From positions 2,542,001-2,606,000 of the forward strand of contig NZ_CP080417.1 in the NCBI RefSeq assembly GCF_019457535.1: a stretch of DNA of 64,000 nt. The letters run 5' to 3'. Position 1 is the first letter of the stretch. Each line of letters opens with the position of its first letter. The notes under the pieces were generated by a model, which saw nothing but the letters and a program-made list of their open reading frames with translations, did not search any database and was not told the DNA's origin. Both the position numbers and the translations under genes were made by a program. The stretch is from Shewanella halotolerans (GTDB taxonomy: Bacteria; Pseudomonadota; Gammaproteobacteria; Enterobacterales; Shewanellaceae). Shown here in pieces: positions 1 to 8,354 of this stretch.

Positions 1-1
1 C

Positions 2-559
2 TCGGATGTGATGCTGGGAACCGCCACCGCCAACCAGGCTCATTGGGACCAGCTCAGGGAAAACAGCTACCTCATGGGCCAATGCACCTCGGCGGACGAT
101 ATCTATCTCGCCAGTCGCGGCCTGCGCACCCTTGGAGTACGCATGGCCCAGCATGAGAAGAATGGCCTAGAGGTCGCCAACTGGCTGGCCACACGCCCAG
201 AGGTGGATCATCTGCGCCACCCAGCGTTTGCCTCCTGCCCCGGACATGAGTTCTTCAAGCGGGATTTCAGCGCCTCCAACGGCCTCTTCTCCTTCGTGCT
301 CAAACGCGGCAACATCAAGGCGATCACCGCCTTCGTCGAAGGCATGGACCACTTCAAGATGGGCTTCTCCTGGGGCGGCTACGAGAGCCTGATCTTGGGC
401 GTATTTGGCATCGACAAGCTGCGCACCGCCACCCAGTGGGACAGCAGCAAGCCGCTGATCCGCTTGCATGTGGGCCTGGAAAATCCTGAAGATCTCATCA
501 AAGATCTCGAGGCCGGCTTCGCCCGCTACAACGCGGTATTGGATGGCCAGAGCGACTAG
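2..559 (+). CDS. metC: Cystathionine beta-lyase, C-terminal part (5' end outside window)
   Basis: The frame is open from the first bases of the window and ends at TAG 557-559, so only about the last 185 residues are present; the PLP-binding lysine lies upstream of the window. The segment reads like the C-terminal domain of the Cys/Met-metabolism PLP enzymes: SADDIYLASRGLRTLGVRM, then FSWGGYESL and IRLHVGLENPEDLI near the end. In E. coli MetC this domain helps form the active site that splits cystathionine to homocysteine, pyruvate and ammonia in methionine synthesis. The FSWGGYESL form fits MetC better than MetB. The first ATG in the window (position 8) is internal, not the start. A strong terminator follows directly. 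Confidence 0.9.
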   Translation, partial: SDVMLGTATANQAHWDQLRENSYLMGQCTSADDIYLASRGLRTLGVRMAQHEKNGLEVANWLATRPEVDHLRHPAFASCPGHEFFKRDFSASNGLFSFVLKRGNIKAITAFVEGMDHFKMGFSWGGYESLILGVFGIDKLRTATQWDSSKPLIRLHVGLENPEDLIKDLEAGFARYNAVLDGQSD

Positions 560-593
560 CGCCTCGCCTGAATAAGTGTGGGGATTAACCATA

Positions 594-622
594 AAAAACG
601 CCGTCAGATGACGGCGTTTTCT
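594..622 (+). terminator. Intrinsic terminator after metC
   Basis: An 8-bp perfect stem (ACGCCGTC 598-605, GACGGCGT 610-617) has a 4-base loop, an A-run before it and a T-run after it. It lies 35 bases past the metC stop and before the convergent creA, so it may work in both directions. Confidence 0.85.
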
Positions 623-657
623 TTGTTTTGATTACCTGCAGGTTTTTCCGATTCACG

Positions 658-1125
658 CTAGTGAGTCGCAGGCGCTTGCCAGGCCTGGGTACCATACAGG
701 GGCACGGTCGACAGGCTGTGCTTATGGCTGCCATCTGTCTCCTTGGTGGAGTATGAGAGATAGATCAGCGTCTGGCTGTCGGCGTCATAGATGCGTCTCA
801 CCTTGAGGGATTTGAACAAGATACTCAGTGAGGCCTTAAACACCACCTCGCCGCCGTGGCTCTTGTCGATATTGGCGAGATCCGCAGGCAAAATTGGTCC
901 GGTCTGACGGCAAGCGATCCCCATATCCGACGGATCGGCAAAGTCCAGATTCGCCTCGATACGACTGATATGACAGGTCACGCCGGGGATCTTAGGATCT
1001 TGCCTGGCCTCGATGATCACATCCTTGGTGGTAAAGACCCCCAGGCTCACCTTGCCTACATCATCGCCGCAGCCCGCCAGCAGGCTTGTTGCTGCGACAA
1101 ACATGATTCCAATCCAAGCTTTCAT
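658..1125 (-). CDS. creA: CreA family lipoprotein
   Basis: A small periplasmic protein of about 155 residues matching the CreA family, which is widespread in proteobacteria and of unknown biochemical role. Seen in the sequence: a lipobox-like LLAGC after a short hydrophobic segment, then DDVGKVSLGVFTTKDVIIEA, SDMGIACRQTGP and a C-terminal IYLSYSTKETDGSHKHSLS, all typical of CreA. I chose the start at 1125 because AAGGA lies 6 bases upstream on the minus strand; an ATG two codons earlier (1131) overlaps that site and the longer frame from 1206 has no ribosome site. It follows yegD closely, so the two may be cotranscribed. Confidence 0.85.
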   Translation of the reverse strand: MKAWIGIMFVAATSLLAGCGDDVGKVSLGVFTTKDVIIEARQDPKIPGVTCHISRIEANLDFADPSDMGIACRQTGPILPADLANIDKSHGGEVVFKASLSILFKSLKVRRIYDADSQTLIYLSYSTKETDGSHKHSLSTVPLYGTQAWQAPATH

Positions 1126-1198
1126 CTTCATTCCTTTTTGCCTTGTTGTCTCGTTGTTTTGTGGTCTTATTGCCTTGACGCCCAAACACCTTAATGCG

Positions 1199-2572
1199 TT
1201 AGCCAAACACCTTCTGCGCCCAGCGGGTGAGTCCGGCGGTCACACTGCCAAAGTGGTCACCGACCACTATCTCAGTCTCAGGATACATCTGGGCAATCTT
1301 CTGGTAAATCGCCGGGCTCTTGGCCGTACCGCCAGTGACATAGATAATATCGGCCTGCGCCTTGTCCGTCGCTTTAGCCATTGCCTCCGCCATTAAGGAT
1401 TGGATCAAGCCCACAGGCTGAGCGATCGCATCAACGAAGCGTTGCTGATCGACTTCGGCTGTCAGCGCCGCATCGACATAGTCCAGACTCGATTGAGTAG
1501 CCGCATTATCTGACAGGGCAATTTTCGCCCCCTCGGCGCTGCGCACCAATCGATAACCGAGCTGATCCCGCTGCACCTTGAGCAGGCGCGACAGCAGATC
1601 CGAGCGTTCAGCATCCTTGATCAGTTCCTCGATCATCTTGCGGGTCGTCAGGCTGGCAAAGTCGCGCTGTGCGCTGATGTCGTTGACCGCCACCGCATTC
1701 CAAAAGGGTTGACTGGGCACAGGCAGGCCATTGACCATATGAGACCCCAGCCCAAGGTGGGGCATGAAGGCCTTCATCGCCAGGGCGATATCCAGATCGT
1801 TACCGCCAATACGCTGGCCGCTGTGGCCCAGAAAATCCTCGCTGCGATCCGCCTTAGCGATATGAGACGGCCCCATCTTCACCACAGAGCAGTCTGTGGT
1901 GCCGCCGCCCACATCGACCACCAGCACTGTCTTGTCCTGGGTCAGGCTGGCTTCGAAATCCATCCCCGCCGCCAGGGGCTCGAACAGGAAACTCACCTCG
2001 ATAAAACCCGCGCGTTTAGCCGCCAGCGCCAGGATGGCTTCGGCCTGGCGGTTACTCTCCTCGCCGCCTATGCCCTGAAAGTTGACTGGGCGACCGATCA
2101 CCGCATGGGTAGCACTTCCCTTAGCCCCCAACTGCGTATCCGCTAAGGTCTTAATATGCATCATCATCAGGGTAACGATATCTTCAAACAGGGCTATTTG
2201 ATCCGCTCGCAGACCGGTTGCGCCCAGGAAAGACTTGGGCGAGCGCACATAGAAGCCCTCTTCGGGCATCTCAAGATAGTGGGCCACCGCCTGCTCACCG
2301 ACAAACACCGCCTGCTCATCGCTGTCGAGATCCAGCGCCTGTCTGGCATGACGGGCACGGCTCAGCTGCGCCGAGCGCAGCTTGGCGTAATCGGCCTTCA
2401 ATTCAGCAGCTAGCTGCTGATAGACGGCCTCGGCAATCAACTCACGGTCGAAGGCATATAGAGTCGAAACCAGATAGTGAGAGTCCCCCGCCAGAGGCAA
2501 CAGCTGCACCCTTTCGCCATCCATAATGCCGACGGCGCAATTGGCGCTGCCATAATCGAATCCAACAAACAT
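1199..2572 (-). CDS. yegD: Hsp70-family chaperone-like ATPase YegD
   Basis: A 457-residue actin/Hsp70-fold ATPase without the Hsp70 substrate-binding domain, as in E. coli YegD. The nucleotide-binding motifs are clear: phosphate-1 FVGFDYGSANCAVGI at the N terminus, phosphate-2 VLVVDVGGGTTDCSVV mid-protein, and the adenosine motif IIYVTGGTAKSPAIY near the C terminus. VIGRPVNFQGIGG and RLVRSAEGAKIALS are also family hallmarks. The start at 2572 gives MFVGFDYG, as in other YegD proteins; the frame is open 15 codons further upstream without a good start. The cellular role of YegD is not established; chaperone activity is inferred from the fold only. Confidence 0.9.
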   Translation of the reverse strand: MFVGFDYGSANCAVGIMDGERVQLLPLAGDSHYLVSTLYAFDRELIAEAVYQQLAAELKADYAKLRSAQLSRARHARQALDLDSDEQAVFVGEQAVAHYLEMPEEGFYVRSPKSFLGATGLRADQIALFEDIVTLMMMHIKTLADTQLGAKGSATHAVIGRPVNFQGIGGEESNRQAEAILALAAKRAGFIEVSFLFEPLAAGMDFEASLTQDKTVLVVDVGGGTTDCSVVKMGPSHIAKADRSEDFLGHSGQRIGGNDLDIALAMKAFMPHLGLGSHMVNGLPVPSQPFWNAVAVNDISAQRDFASLTTRKMIEELIKDAERSDLLSRLLKVQRDQLGYRLVRSAEGAKIALSDNAATQSSLDYVDAALTAEVDQQRFVDAIAQPVGLIQSLMAEAMAKATDKAQADIIYVTGGTAKSPAIYQKIAQMYPETEIVVGDHFGSVTAGLTRWAQKVFG

Positions 2573-2744
2573 GCTAAGCGCTCCCGCCCATGAAAAAAGC
2601 CGAGAAAAATAACACACTCAGCATAAAAGACAAGCGGCCAACTCAAATAGGATCCACAAAGCTCCCCCAAAAGCGCTCATAAAAGCCCACGCAAATATCG
2701 TCCATGGGAAATCGACTAAACTTAAAGAGATATTGGGAGTCGTT

Positions 2745-4253
2745 ATGCACAGCTTAAACTGGCGTTCATTGAATGTTATCCCCCTGCTCTTGCTGCTCTT
2801 GCTAATAGCGCTGAGCCTAGGCAAGAGCGTGTCGGCCGTAGAGCAAAACAGTGAGTCCGCGCAGCAAACCACGCCCCAATCCATCCCCCTGCTGCAATTT
2901 AGCGGCGCCATAGGCCCTGCCATAGGCGAATACCTAAGTGAGGAGATAGACCACGCCAATCGCCTGCCGATTGAGCAGCGACCCGAGCTTATCATGATAG
3001 TGCTAGATACCCCCGGGGGGCTGGTCACCAGTCTCAGAAGCATCAATCAGGCGATCCTCGCCTCCAAGATCCCAATCGCCTGTCTGGTAGCCCCTCCGGG
3101 CGCCAGGGCGATGAGCGCCGGCACCTATATGCTCTATGCATGTCATATCGCCGCCATGGCCCCCGCCACCACGCTAGGCGCGGCCACGCCAGTGCAGCTT
3201 GGAATGCCCTCGTCACCCCAGGACTCTGATTCGGGTTCGGGTTCTGGTTCCGACTCTGATCCCAAAGAATCTGGCTCCCAGGATAGGGCAGCACAAAAGG
3301 ATGGTGCTGGTCAGTCTACTCCCGAGTCAACGCCAAAGGACAACAAGGATGCCATGGCCCACAAGGTGCTCAACGATGCGGTGGCCTATATTCGCTCACT
3401 GGCTAACCTGAGAGGCCGGAACGTAGAGTTTGCCGAGCGCGCCGTTATCGATGCCGCCACCCTCACCTCAGATGAGGCACTGGCCCAAAATGTGATCGAC
3501 CTGATAGCGGCCGATCCCCAAGAGTTGGTGGCCAAGCTCGAAGGCTATAGCGTGGTGGTGGATGGCGAGGCTAAGCGCCTGTCCCTAGCAGAGGCGAATC
3601 TGGCTCCCCGTCAGCAGAGCTGGCGCAATCGCGTCATCGCCACCATAACCGATCCCAACATCGCCTATATCCTGATGTTGATCGGTATCTATGGTCTGCT
3701 GCTGGAGTTTTACAGCCCTGGCATAGGCGTCGCCGGTGTCACCGGCGGTATCGCCCTCTTGGTCGCCCTCTACGCCTTTCAGCTGCTGCCGGTCAACTAC
3801 GCGGGGCTTGGGCTGATCCTGCTGGGCATAGCCCTCATCGTCGCCGAGTCCATGGTGCCCAGCTTCGGCATTTTGGGCTTGGGTGGTATCGCGGCCTTCG
3901 CCCTGGGCTCGCTGTTTCTTATCGATGCCGAGGGCGGCGATCTCTCCATCTCGCTGCCGCTTATCGCCGCTGTGACGGTCACCGCCTCGGGCTTCTCTCT
4001 CTGGGTGCTCTCCAGCCTGTGGAAGGCGCGTAAGGCCGCCAACGTCAGCGGCGACGATCTGCTCATCGGCGCCAGCGCTCGGGTGGTGAAAGGCTTCGAA
4101 AAGTACGGCCTCGTCACCCTGGGCGGCGAGTGTTGGCAGGCCAGATCAGATACCCAGACCCAGACGGGCGAGACGGTTGTCGTACTTGAGCGCGACAAAC
4201 TTACCCTTATCGTTACCCCAGCGGCGACGCTGCCCGATTCAGACAATCCTTAG
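2745..4253 (+). CDS. nfeD: NfeD-type membrane-bound serine protease
   Basis: A 502-residue membrane protein of the long NfeD class. The order is signal/membrane segment (about residues 6-28), ClpP-like serine protease domain, four to five transmembrane helices (about 305-430), then a C-terminal OB-fold NfeD domain (about 440-495). The catalytic serine is S124 in ARAMSAGTY and the likely catalytic lysine is K207 in AMAHKVLNDA, after the Ser-Lys dyad of the archaeal homologue PH1510. A Gly/Ser/Asp-rich stretch (about residues 160-203) lies between them. The start is the ATG at 2745 with GGGAG 5 bases upstream. The slipin follows 9 bases after the stop; NfeD and slipin act together in membrane quality control, and PH1510 cleaves the C terminus of its stomatin. 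Confidence 0.88.
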   Translation: MHSLNWRSLNVIPLLLLLLLIALSLGKSVSAVEQNSESAQQTTPQSIPLLQFSGAIGPAIGEYLSEEIDHANRLPIEQRPELIMIVLDTPGGLVTSLRSINQAILASKIPIACLVAPPGARAMSAGTYMLYACHIAAMAPATTLGAATPVQLGMPSSPQDSDSGSGSGSDSDPKESGSQDRAAQKDGAGQSTPESTPKDNKDAMAHKVLNDAVAYIRSLANLRGRNVEFAERAVIDAATLTSDEALAQNVIDLIAADPQELVAKLEGYSVVVDGEAKRLSLAEANLAPRQQSWRNRVIATITDPNIAYILMLIGIYGLLLEFYSPGIGVAGVTGGIALLVALYAFQLLPVNYAGLGLILLGIALIVAESMVPSFGILGLGGIAAFALGSLFLIDAEGGDLSISLPLIAAVTVTASGFSLWVLSSLWKARKAANVSGDDLLIGASARVVKGFEKYGLVTLGGECWQARSDTQTQTGETVVVLERDKLTLIVTPAATLPDSDNP

Positions 4254-4262
4254 GAGGTTTAT

Positions 4263-5066
4263 ATGGAAGCCTTAGCCTACAATACCCAGCTCTTCTTCGT
4301 CGCCCTCGTCTTCCTGCTAGTGTCGTTGCTGATCAGCACCTTCAAGATCCTGCGGGAATATGAACGCGGGGTGATCTTCATGCTGGGGCGCTTCTACCGG
4401 GTCAAGGGCCCAGGCCTCATCATAGTGATCCCTCTGGTGCAACAGATGGTGCGGGTGGATCTGCGCACCGTGGTGATGGATGTACCGACTCAGGATGTGA
4501 TCAGCCGCGACAACGTCTCGGTACAGGTCAATGCCGTGATCTATTTTCGGGTCATAGATGCCCAGAAGGCGATCATCAATGTGGAGGATTTTCTGCAGGC
4601 CACCTCTCAACTGGCGCAGACCACGCTACGATCTGTACTCGGGCAACATGAGCTTGATGAGATGCTGGCCAATCGCGACATGCTCAACACAGACATTCAG
4701 TCTATCCTCGACAGCCGCACCGACGGCTGGGGGATCAAGGTCTCTAACGTGGAGATAAAACATGTGGATCTCAACGAGACCATGGTGCGCGCCATCGCCA
4801 GACAGGCGGAAGCGGAGCGTATTCGTCGCGCCAAGGTGATCCACGCCTCGGGCGAAATGGAGGCCTCGGCCAAGCTGGTAGAGGCGGCGCAGAACCTAAA
4901 AAAATCGCCCAACGCCATCTTGCTGCGCTACCTGCAGACCCTGACTGAGATCGCCGGCGAGAAGAATTCGACCATCCTCTTCCCCCTGCCAATGGATCTC
5001 CTCAAGGGGGTGCTAAACCGGGTTAGCGACCAGGAAGAGCCCCCGGCAAAGAAAACGGAGGACTAA
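4263..5066 (+). CDS. Slipin (stomatin/SPFH band-7 family)
   Basis: A 267-residue protein with one N-terminal membrane hairpin (about residues 8-28) followed by an SPFH/band-7 domain starting EYERGVIFMLGRFYRVKGPGL, the slipin signature, and a C-terminal coiled segment rich in Ala/Glu (RQAEAERIRRAKVIHA). The end carries the hydrophobic ILFPLPMDLL typical of the family. A strong AGGAGG precedes the ATG, and the gene is 9 bases behind nfeD. Slipins assemble into oligomeric membrane microdomains and are partners or substrates of NfeD proteases. The stop overlaps by 4 bases the stop of the convergent DUF2955 gene. Confidence 0.9.
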   Translation: MEALAYNTQLFFVALVFLLVSLLISTFKILREYERGVIFMLGRFYRVKGPGLIIVIPLVQQMVRVDLRTVVMDVPTQDVISRDNVSVQVNAVIYFRVIDAQKAIINVEDFLQATSQLAQTTLRSVLGQHELDEMLANRDMLNTDIQSILDSRTDGWGIKVSNVEIKHVDLNETMVRAIARQAEAERIRRAKVIHASGEMEASAKLVEAAQNLKKSPNAILLRYLQTLTEIAGEKNSTILFPLPMDLLKGVLNRVSDQEEPPAKKTED

Positions 5067-6091
5067 TGACCGAAACGGGTCGCCTCGAAGCGGTTAAGCA
5101 GCAGATGCACCAGGTAACAGGCCATCAAGGTCAGCACGATGGCGCCAAAGATACTCGCGCCGCGATAGAGGCTGCTGTAGATGAGATCATTCGCCGGCGT
5201 CAGGTTTTGCCCATAAAGGGTCCCCATGGTGGTCATGGCGCCAAACCCTACTCCAGAGCCCATCGCCTCGGTCACATGAGCCTGACTAAACAGCAGAGTC
5301 ACCAACCAGAATAGCGGTAACAGAAGCACCAGCTCGTGGGCCCAGGTATAGAGCAGCAGCTGCATCAAGAGACCACAGGTCACCCCGAGAATGGTACCTA
5401 CGGCGCGGCGTCTGGCATATCCCAGGGCGCCGTTCCAGTGCATGGGAAAGATTAACAACAATGTCGTCGCCTGGGCCGCCAGAGAATCACGCAGATCAAA
5501 CACCTGAAACACGGCGAAGGAGATGGTGGCGATAGCCGCCCCCATCAGCGCCTCGTGACGCATGCGATGGGGCGCCTTAGGCATGGCAGCCATAGGCGCC
5601 CGTGCATCGACGTCGGGAAACAGGTAAATCATCAGGTAGGCAATAAGCACGGAAAAACCACAGCCCATGAAGTTATTGATCGCCAGCTCGGTCAAATCAG
5701 TATCCGGGTAGCTGGCAAAGTGCAGCATGATGCTCAGGCTGATCACCCCTGTGGCGCCAAACAGAAACAGGCTGCCGCGGGACATGCAGGCAAAACGATA
5801 GAGAAACAGCAAAAAAGCGACCATGGACATCACTATCGGGTGCGAGCCCAAATACTCGGCCAGCAGCGCCACCTCAATGATGGCGATGGCGGACGAGGCC
5901 ATCACCTGCCGCACCGCATGCAGCGACATCTTAGGCAAGACCCCCAGCATCAACATGGGCAGAACGGTAAAGAAGACCCCATAGTTAAATTCCAGCACCT
6001 TGCAGCTGAGAAAGCCCAAGGTGGCGCCGGTCGCGATACGCAGACATTGGCGCAGATCGTTAGCGCTTAAGGGATGATGACGAATTAACAC
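5063..6091 (-). CDS. DUF2955/FUSC-like inner-membrane efflux component
   Basis: A 342-residue polytopic protein with about ten hydrophobic helices arranged as two similar halves, the second beginning near RHEALMGAAIATISFAVFQVFDLRDSLAAQ. This is the pattern of the DUF2955 family, relatives of the FUSC/aromatic-acid exporters (AaeB type). The gene starts 9 bases after the HlyD gene ends, so the two should form one efflux unit, with the membrane-fusion protein and the MarR regulator encoded first. The substrate cannot be told from sequence. Confidence 0.8.
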   Translation of the reverse strand: MLIRHHPLSANDLRQCLRIATGATLGFLSCKVLEFNYGVFFTVLPMLMLGVLPKMSLHAVRQVMASSAIAIIEVALLAEYLGSHPIVMSMVAFLLFLYRFACMSRGSLFLFGATGVISLSIMLHFASYPDTDLTELAINNFMGCGFSVLIAYLMIYLFPDVDARAPMAAMPKAPHRMRHEALMGAAIATISFAVFQVFDLRDSLAAQATTLLLIFPMHWNGALGYARRRAVGTILGVTCGLLMQLLLYTWAHELVLLLPLFWLVTLLFSQAHVTEAMGSGVGFGAMTTMGTLYGQNLTPANDLIYSSLYRGASIFGAIVLTLMACYLVHLLLNRFEATRFGH

Positions 6092-6100
6092 GCTTCGCCC

Positions 6101-7159
6101 CTAGTAGATGTAATGCAGCAGGCTGATAAACTTGATCTGCACCTTGGCAAACAGCTGATAGATAACATTGCTTGGCTGAAGCTGCACGGTTGCCTTGGCG
6201 CCGGCCGGCAGGGATATGGCCACATCGGGTGCCAGCTCCAGGTGAAGACGGAAACGTTGGGCATCTCGCACCCAACGGTTTGACTCGGTTGGCGTCGCCA
6301 GACGTCCATTGGCATCGAACTGGGCCTGACTCACACCGGCATCGACGCTGCTGACGCTCGCCTGAAACAGCTCACCAGGGCGACCATCGAAGGCCACCAG
6401 CGCAGTCGCGCCCGGGACTATGTGACGCAGGTTCTTCTCACGAAAATCGGCGATCACATCCACATTATCCAGCAGCAGCGCCATGACGGGCGTCGACTGA
6501 TTCACCATGTTGCCCGAGGCCAGCTGCACGTTGGTGACCACACCATCGTGTTCTGCGCGGATCTGGGTATAACTCAGGGCAAGTCGCGCCTGAGACAGAC
6601 GATTCTTGGCCTGACGCAGCTTGAGGTTATCCTCGCCCGGTAATCCCCTCAGGGTCTTTACCTTAGCCAGCTGCGCCTTGGCGGCCAGCAGCTGGGAGCG
6701 ACTGGCTTTCACCTCAGTTTGGGCCTGATCGATCATCTGCTGCGACACGCTCTGATTGGCATAAAGTGATTGAATACGTTTGGCCTCACGCTGCTTGAGC
6801 GCGTAGGCGATCTCTTTTGCGCTCACCTCGGCGGTCGCGGCGGCGATGGCTGAATCTAACTCGGCGTTATCTTGTCTCGCCTGCTCCAAAGCCAATTCGG
6901 CCTGCTCCTGGGCCAGCAGGAATGGGGTCGCGTCCAGGCTAAACAGCAGATCGCCCTGGTTCACCTTCTGGTTATTGGCGACCTGTACCGAGACGACTCG
7001 GCCACTCACCTGAGGCGCGACCTGGGTAATGGTGCGCGTCGCCATCGCCTGGGTGGTCAGCGGCATCTTAAGGTCGGCCACCAGGAAATAACCAAACAGC
7101 AGAATGAAGCCGATGCTGGCAAACTTAACTAAACGGGCAAATTGCTGATCCGGTGTCAT
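6101..7159 (-). CDS. HlyD/EmrA-type membrane-fusion efflux protein
   Basis: A 352-residue periplasmic adaptor. It has one N-terminal membrane anchor (ASIGFILLFGYFLVADL), then a lipoyl/barrel-sandwich half (TQVAPQVSGRVVSVQVANNQKVNQGD), an alpha-helical coiled-coil hairpin of about 110 residues rich in Ala/Gln/Glu, the second lipoyl half (YTQIRAEHDGVVTNVQL) and a beta-barrel domain. Such proteins couple an inner-membrane pump to the envelope. Its partner is the DUF2955 protein just downstream; the MarR gene ends 5 bases upstream, so all three are one transcript. Confidence 0.88.
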   Translation of the reverse strand: MTPDQQFARLVKFASIGFILLFGYFLVADLKMPLTTQAMATRTITQVAPQVSGRVVSVQVANNQKVNQGDLLFSLDATPFLLAQEQAELALEQARQDNAELDSAIAAATAEVSAKEIAYALKQREAKRIQSLYANQSVSQQMIDQAQTEVKASRSQLLAAKAQLAKVKTLRGLPGEDNLKLRQAKNRLSQARLALSYTQIRAEHDGVVTNVQLASGNMVNQSTPVMALLLDNVDVIADFREKNLRHIVPGATALVAFDGRPGELFQASVSSVDAGVSQAQFDANGRLATPTESNRWVRDAQRFRLHLELAPDVAISLPAGAKATVQLQPSNVIYQLFAKVQIKFISLLHYIY

Positions 7160-7164
7160 GCTTT

Positions 7165-7644
7165 CTACTTTTCCTCTTTATCTGTGGCGGTGGGGTGTAA
7201 TTTCTTTACGGCGTTTTCGCTGATACGGTTGAGCACAAATTCGAACGCTTCGAGCTGCTCTGGGCTAACTCCCTGATAAAGCTCGGCGCGCAGATCGATA
7301 ATGCGCTGACGAATAAAGGCCAGCAGATCCTGGCCAGCCTGGGTTAAGGAGACGCGCCGCACGCGTTTGTCATGCTCGCAGCAGTGACGCTCGATAAGTG
7401 CCTGCTGCTCCAGCTGACTCAGGGTGCGCATCAAGGACGCCAGCTCTATCTCGAGGGCCTCGGCAAGATCCTTCTGACTGGTCTGCTGGCCCATGCGATA
7501 GAGCTTCCAAAGCACACTCCAGCGGCTATGGGTCAAACCCAATGGGGCAAGCTCGGCATCGGCGACCATGCGCCAAAGCCTGGCGAGCCTAGCGACTCGC
7601 TCCGCATTGGACGATTCGGCCCAATCTCGATTTTCTACTGCCAT
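7165..7644 (-). CDS. MarR/SlyA-family transcriptional regulator
   Basis: A 159-residue winged-helix regulator. After an N-terminal dimerisation helix it shows LTHSRWSVLWKLYRMGQQTSQKDLAEALEIE, a DNA-recognition helix SLMRTLSQLEQQALIER and the wing HCCEHDKRVRRVSLTQAGQ, which match MarR/SlyA proteins. I start it at 7644, where GGAGG lies 6 bases upstream on the minus strand, rather than at the longer frame start at 7674. It is the first gene of the hlyD-DUF2955 efflux operon. Two closely similar palindromes lie 39-77 bases upstream of its start and are the obvious autoregulatory operator. A CC pair in the wing (HCCEHDKR) could be redox-sensitive; that is inference. Confidence 0.88.
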   Translation of the reverse strand: MAVENRDWAESSNAERVARLARLWRMVADAELAPLGLTHSRWSVLWKLYRMGQQTSQKDLAEALEIELASLMRTLSQLEQQALIERHCCEHDKRVRRVSLTQAGQDLLAFIRQRIIDLRAELYQGVSPEQLEAFEFVLNRISENAVKKLHPTATDKEEK

Positions 7645-7682
7645 CTTGACCCTCCTCGAGGCATTGTGACGCAAACAAATTA

Positions 7683-7721
7683 CTTAGCATGCTAAGCATT
7701 ATATTTATTTAGCAGGCTAAG
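7683..7721. promoter_or_regulatory. Twin palindromic operator upstream of marR operon
   Basis: The first element is a perfect 14-bp palindrome, CTTAGCATGCTAAG (7683-7696). The second, TTTAGCAGGCTAAG (7708-7721), matches it at 12 of 14 positions and is centred 25 bp away. Outer arms TTACTTAGC and GCTAAGTAA also form a larger inverted repeat. AT-rich palindromes of this kind are the usual MarR/SlyA dimer sites. The position just before the marR start supports autorepression; binding is inferred. Confidence 0.7.
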
Positions 7722-7990
7722 TAAATGGTGAGATGAAAATAAATTACATCCAGGAACTGTGTCGCCTGGCGCCCTCGCCCATCCAGATGCCTGAGAATAA
7801 TGAATTAGGTGAGTTAATAGGAAATGAGTGAAAACGGAAAAAAGAATTAGAAAAACTGAGGGCTAAAAGGTAGACGGTAGAAGTCTAAATAATGAAAATT
7901 ATTGGATATAGCGGGTTTCTCGGCATATGTCACCGAAGAGAAAAGGACACAGGGTAAAGCTATAAAGACAAACAGGCCGATGGTCGCCAG

Positions 7991-8047
7991 CAGCTAACGT
8001 CTTAATCAGCAGCTAACGTCTTAATCAGCACCTAACGTCTTAGCCTG
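7991..8047. repeat. Tandem repeat, 3 x 19 bp
   Basis: The unit CAGCTAACGTCTTAATCAG occurs twice exactly (7991-8009, 8010-8028) and once diverged (8029-8047, CACCTAACGTCTTAGCCTG). No gene overlaps it. Function unknown; slippage-type expansion is the simplest reading. Confidence 0.85.
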
Positions 8048-8134
8048 CACGGCGCTTGGTTCTGGGCTATTCGCTCAAATGCAGCAACTGATTTGTATTC
8101 TAGTCACCAGGAATCATTAGACAAAACGCGGCCA

Positions 8135-8170
8135 ATAAAAAAGCGAGCATTGCATAACACAACACTCGCC
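8135..8170 (-). terminator. Probable terminator downstream of trhO
   Basis: On the minus strand GCGAG...CTCGC forms the outer stem; inner bases extend it to about ten pairs, two of them G-U, and a T6 run follows. It lies about 185 bases past the trhO stop, so some transcript would extend beyond the gene. Confidence 0.6.
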
Positions 8171-8354
8171 TTTGCTTCTTACTCTGAATACATTGGCTCA
8201 GACTCTAAAAACTGAAAGGCTATCTACATCCTCGCCAATACCGCTCATCAAGCAGACAGGTCGCCCGATGCAACTCATCTCTAGCAGCCCTTTAAGTATA
8301 GAAGCTGTTCTGGCTTTTCGCCCAAACAATCGTGCAGATATCAGCGCCGACCAG

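Larger units (their letters stand above)
7722..8354. other. Gene-free stretch between marR and trhO
   Basis: No convincing coding frame is present. It contains a 19-bp tandem repeat (three copies, 7991-8047) and the probable trhO terminator (8135-8170). The open frame at 8172-8456 on the plus strand overlaps the trhO coding region, has no ribosome site and no recognisable domain. Confidence 0.6.
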
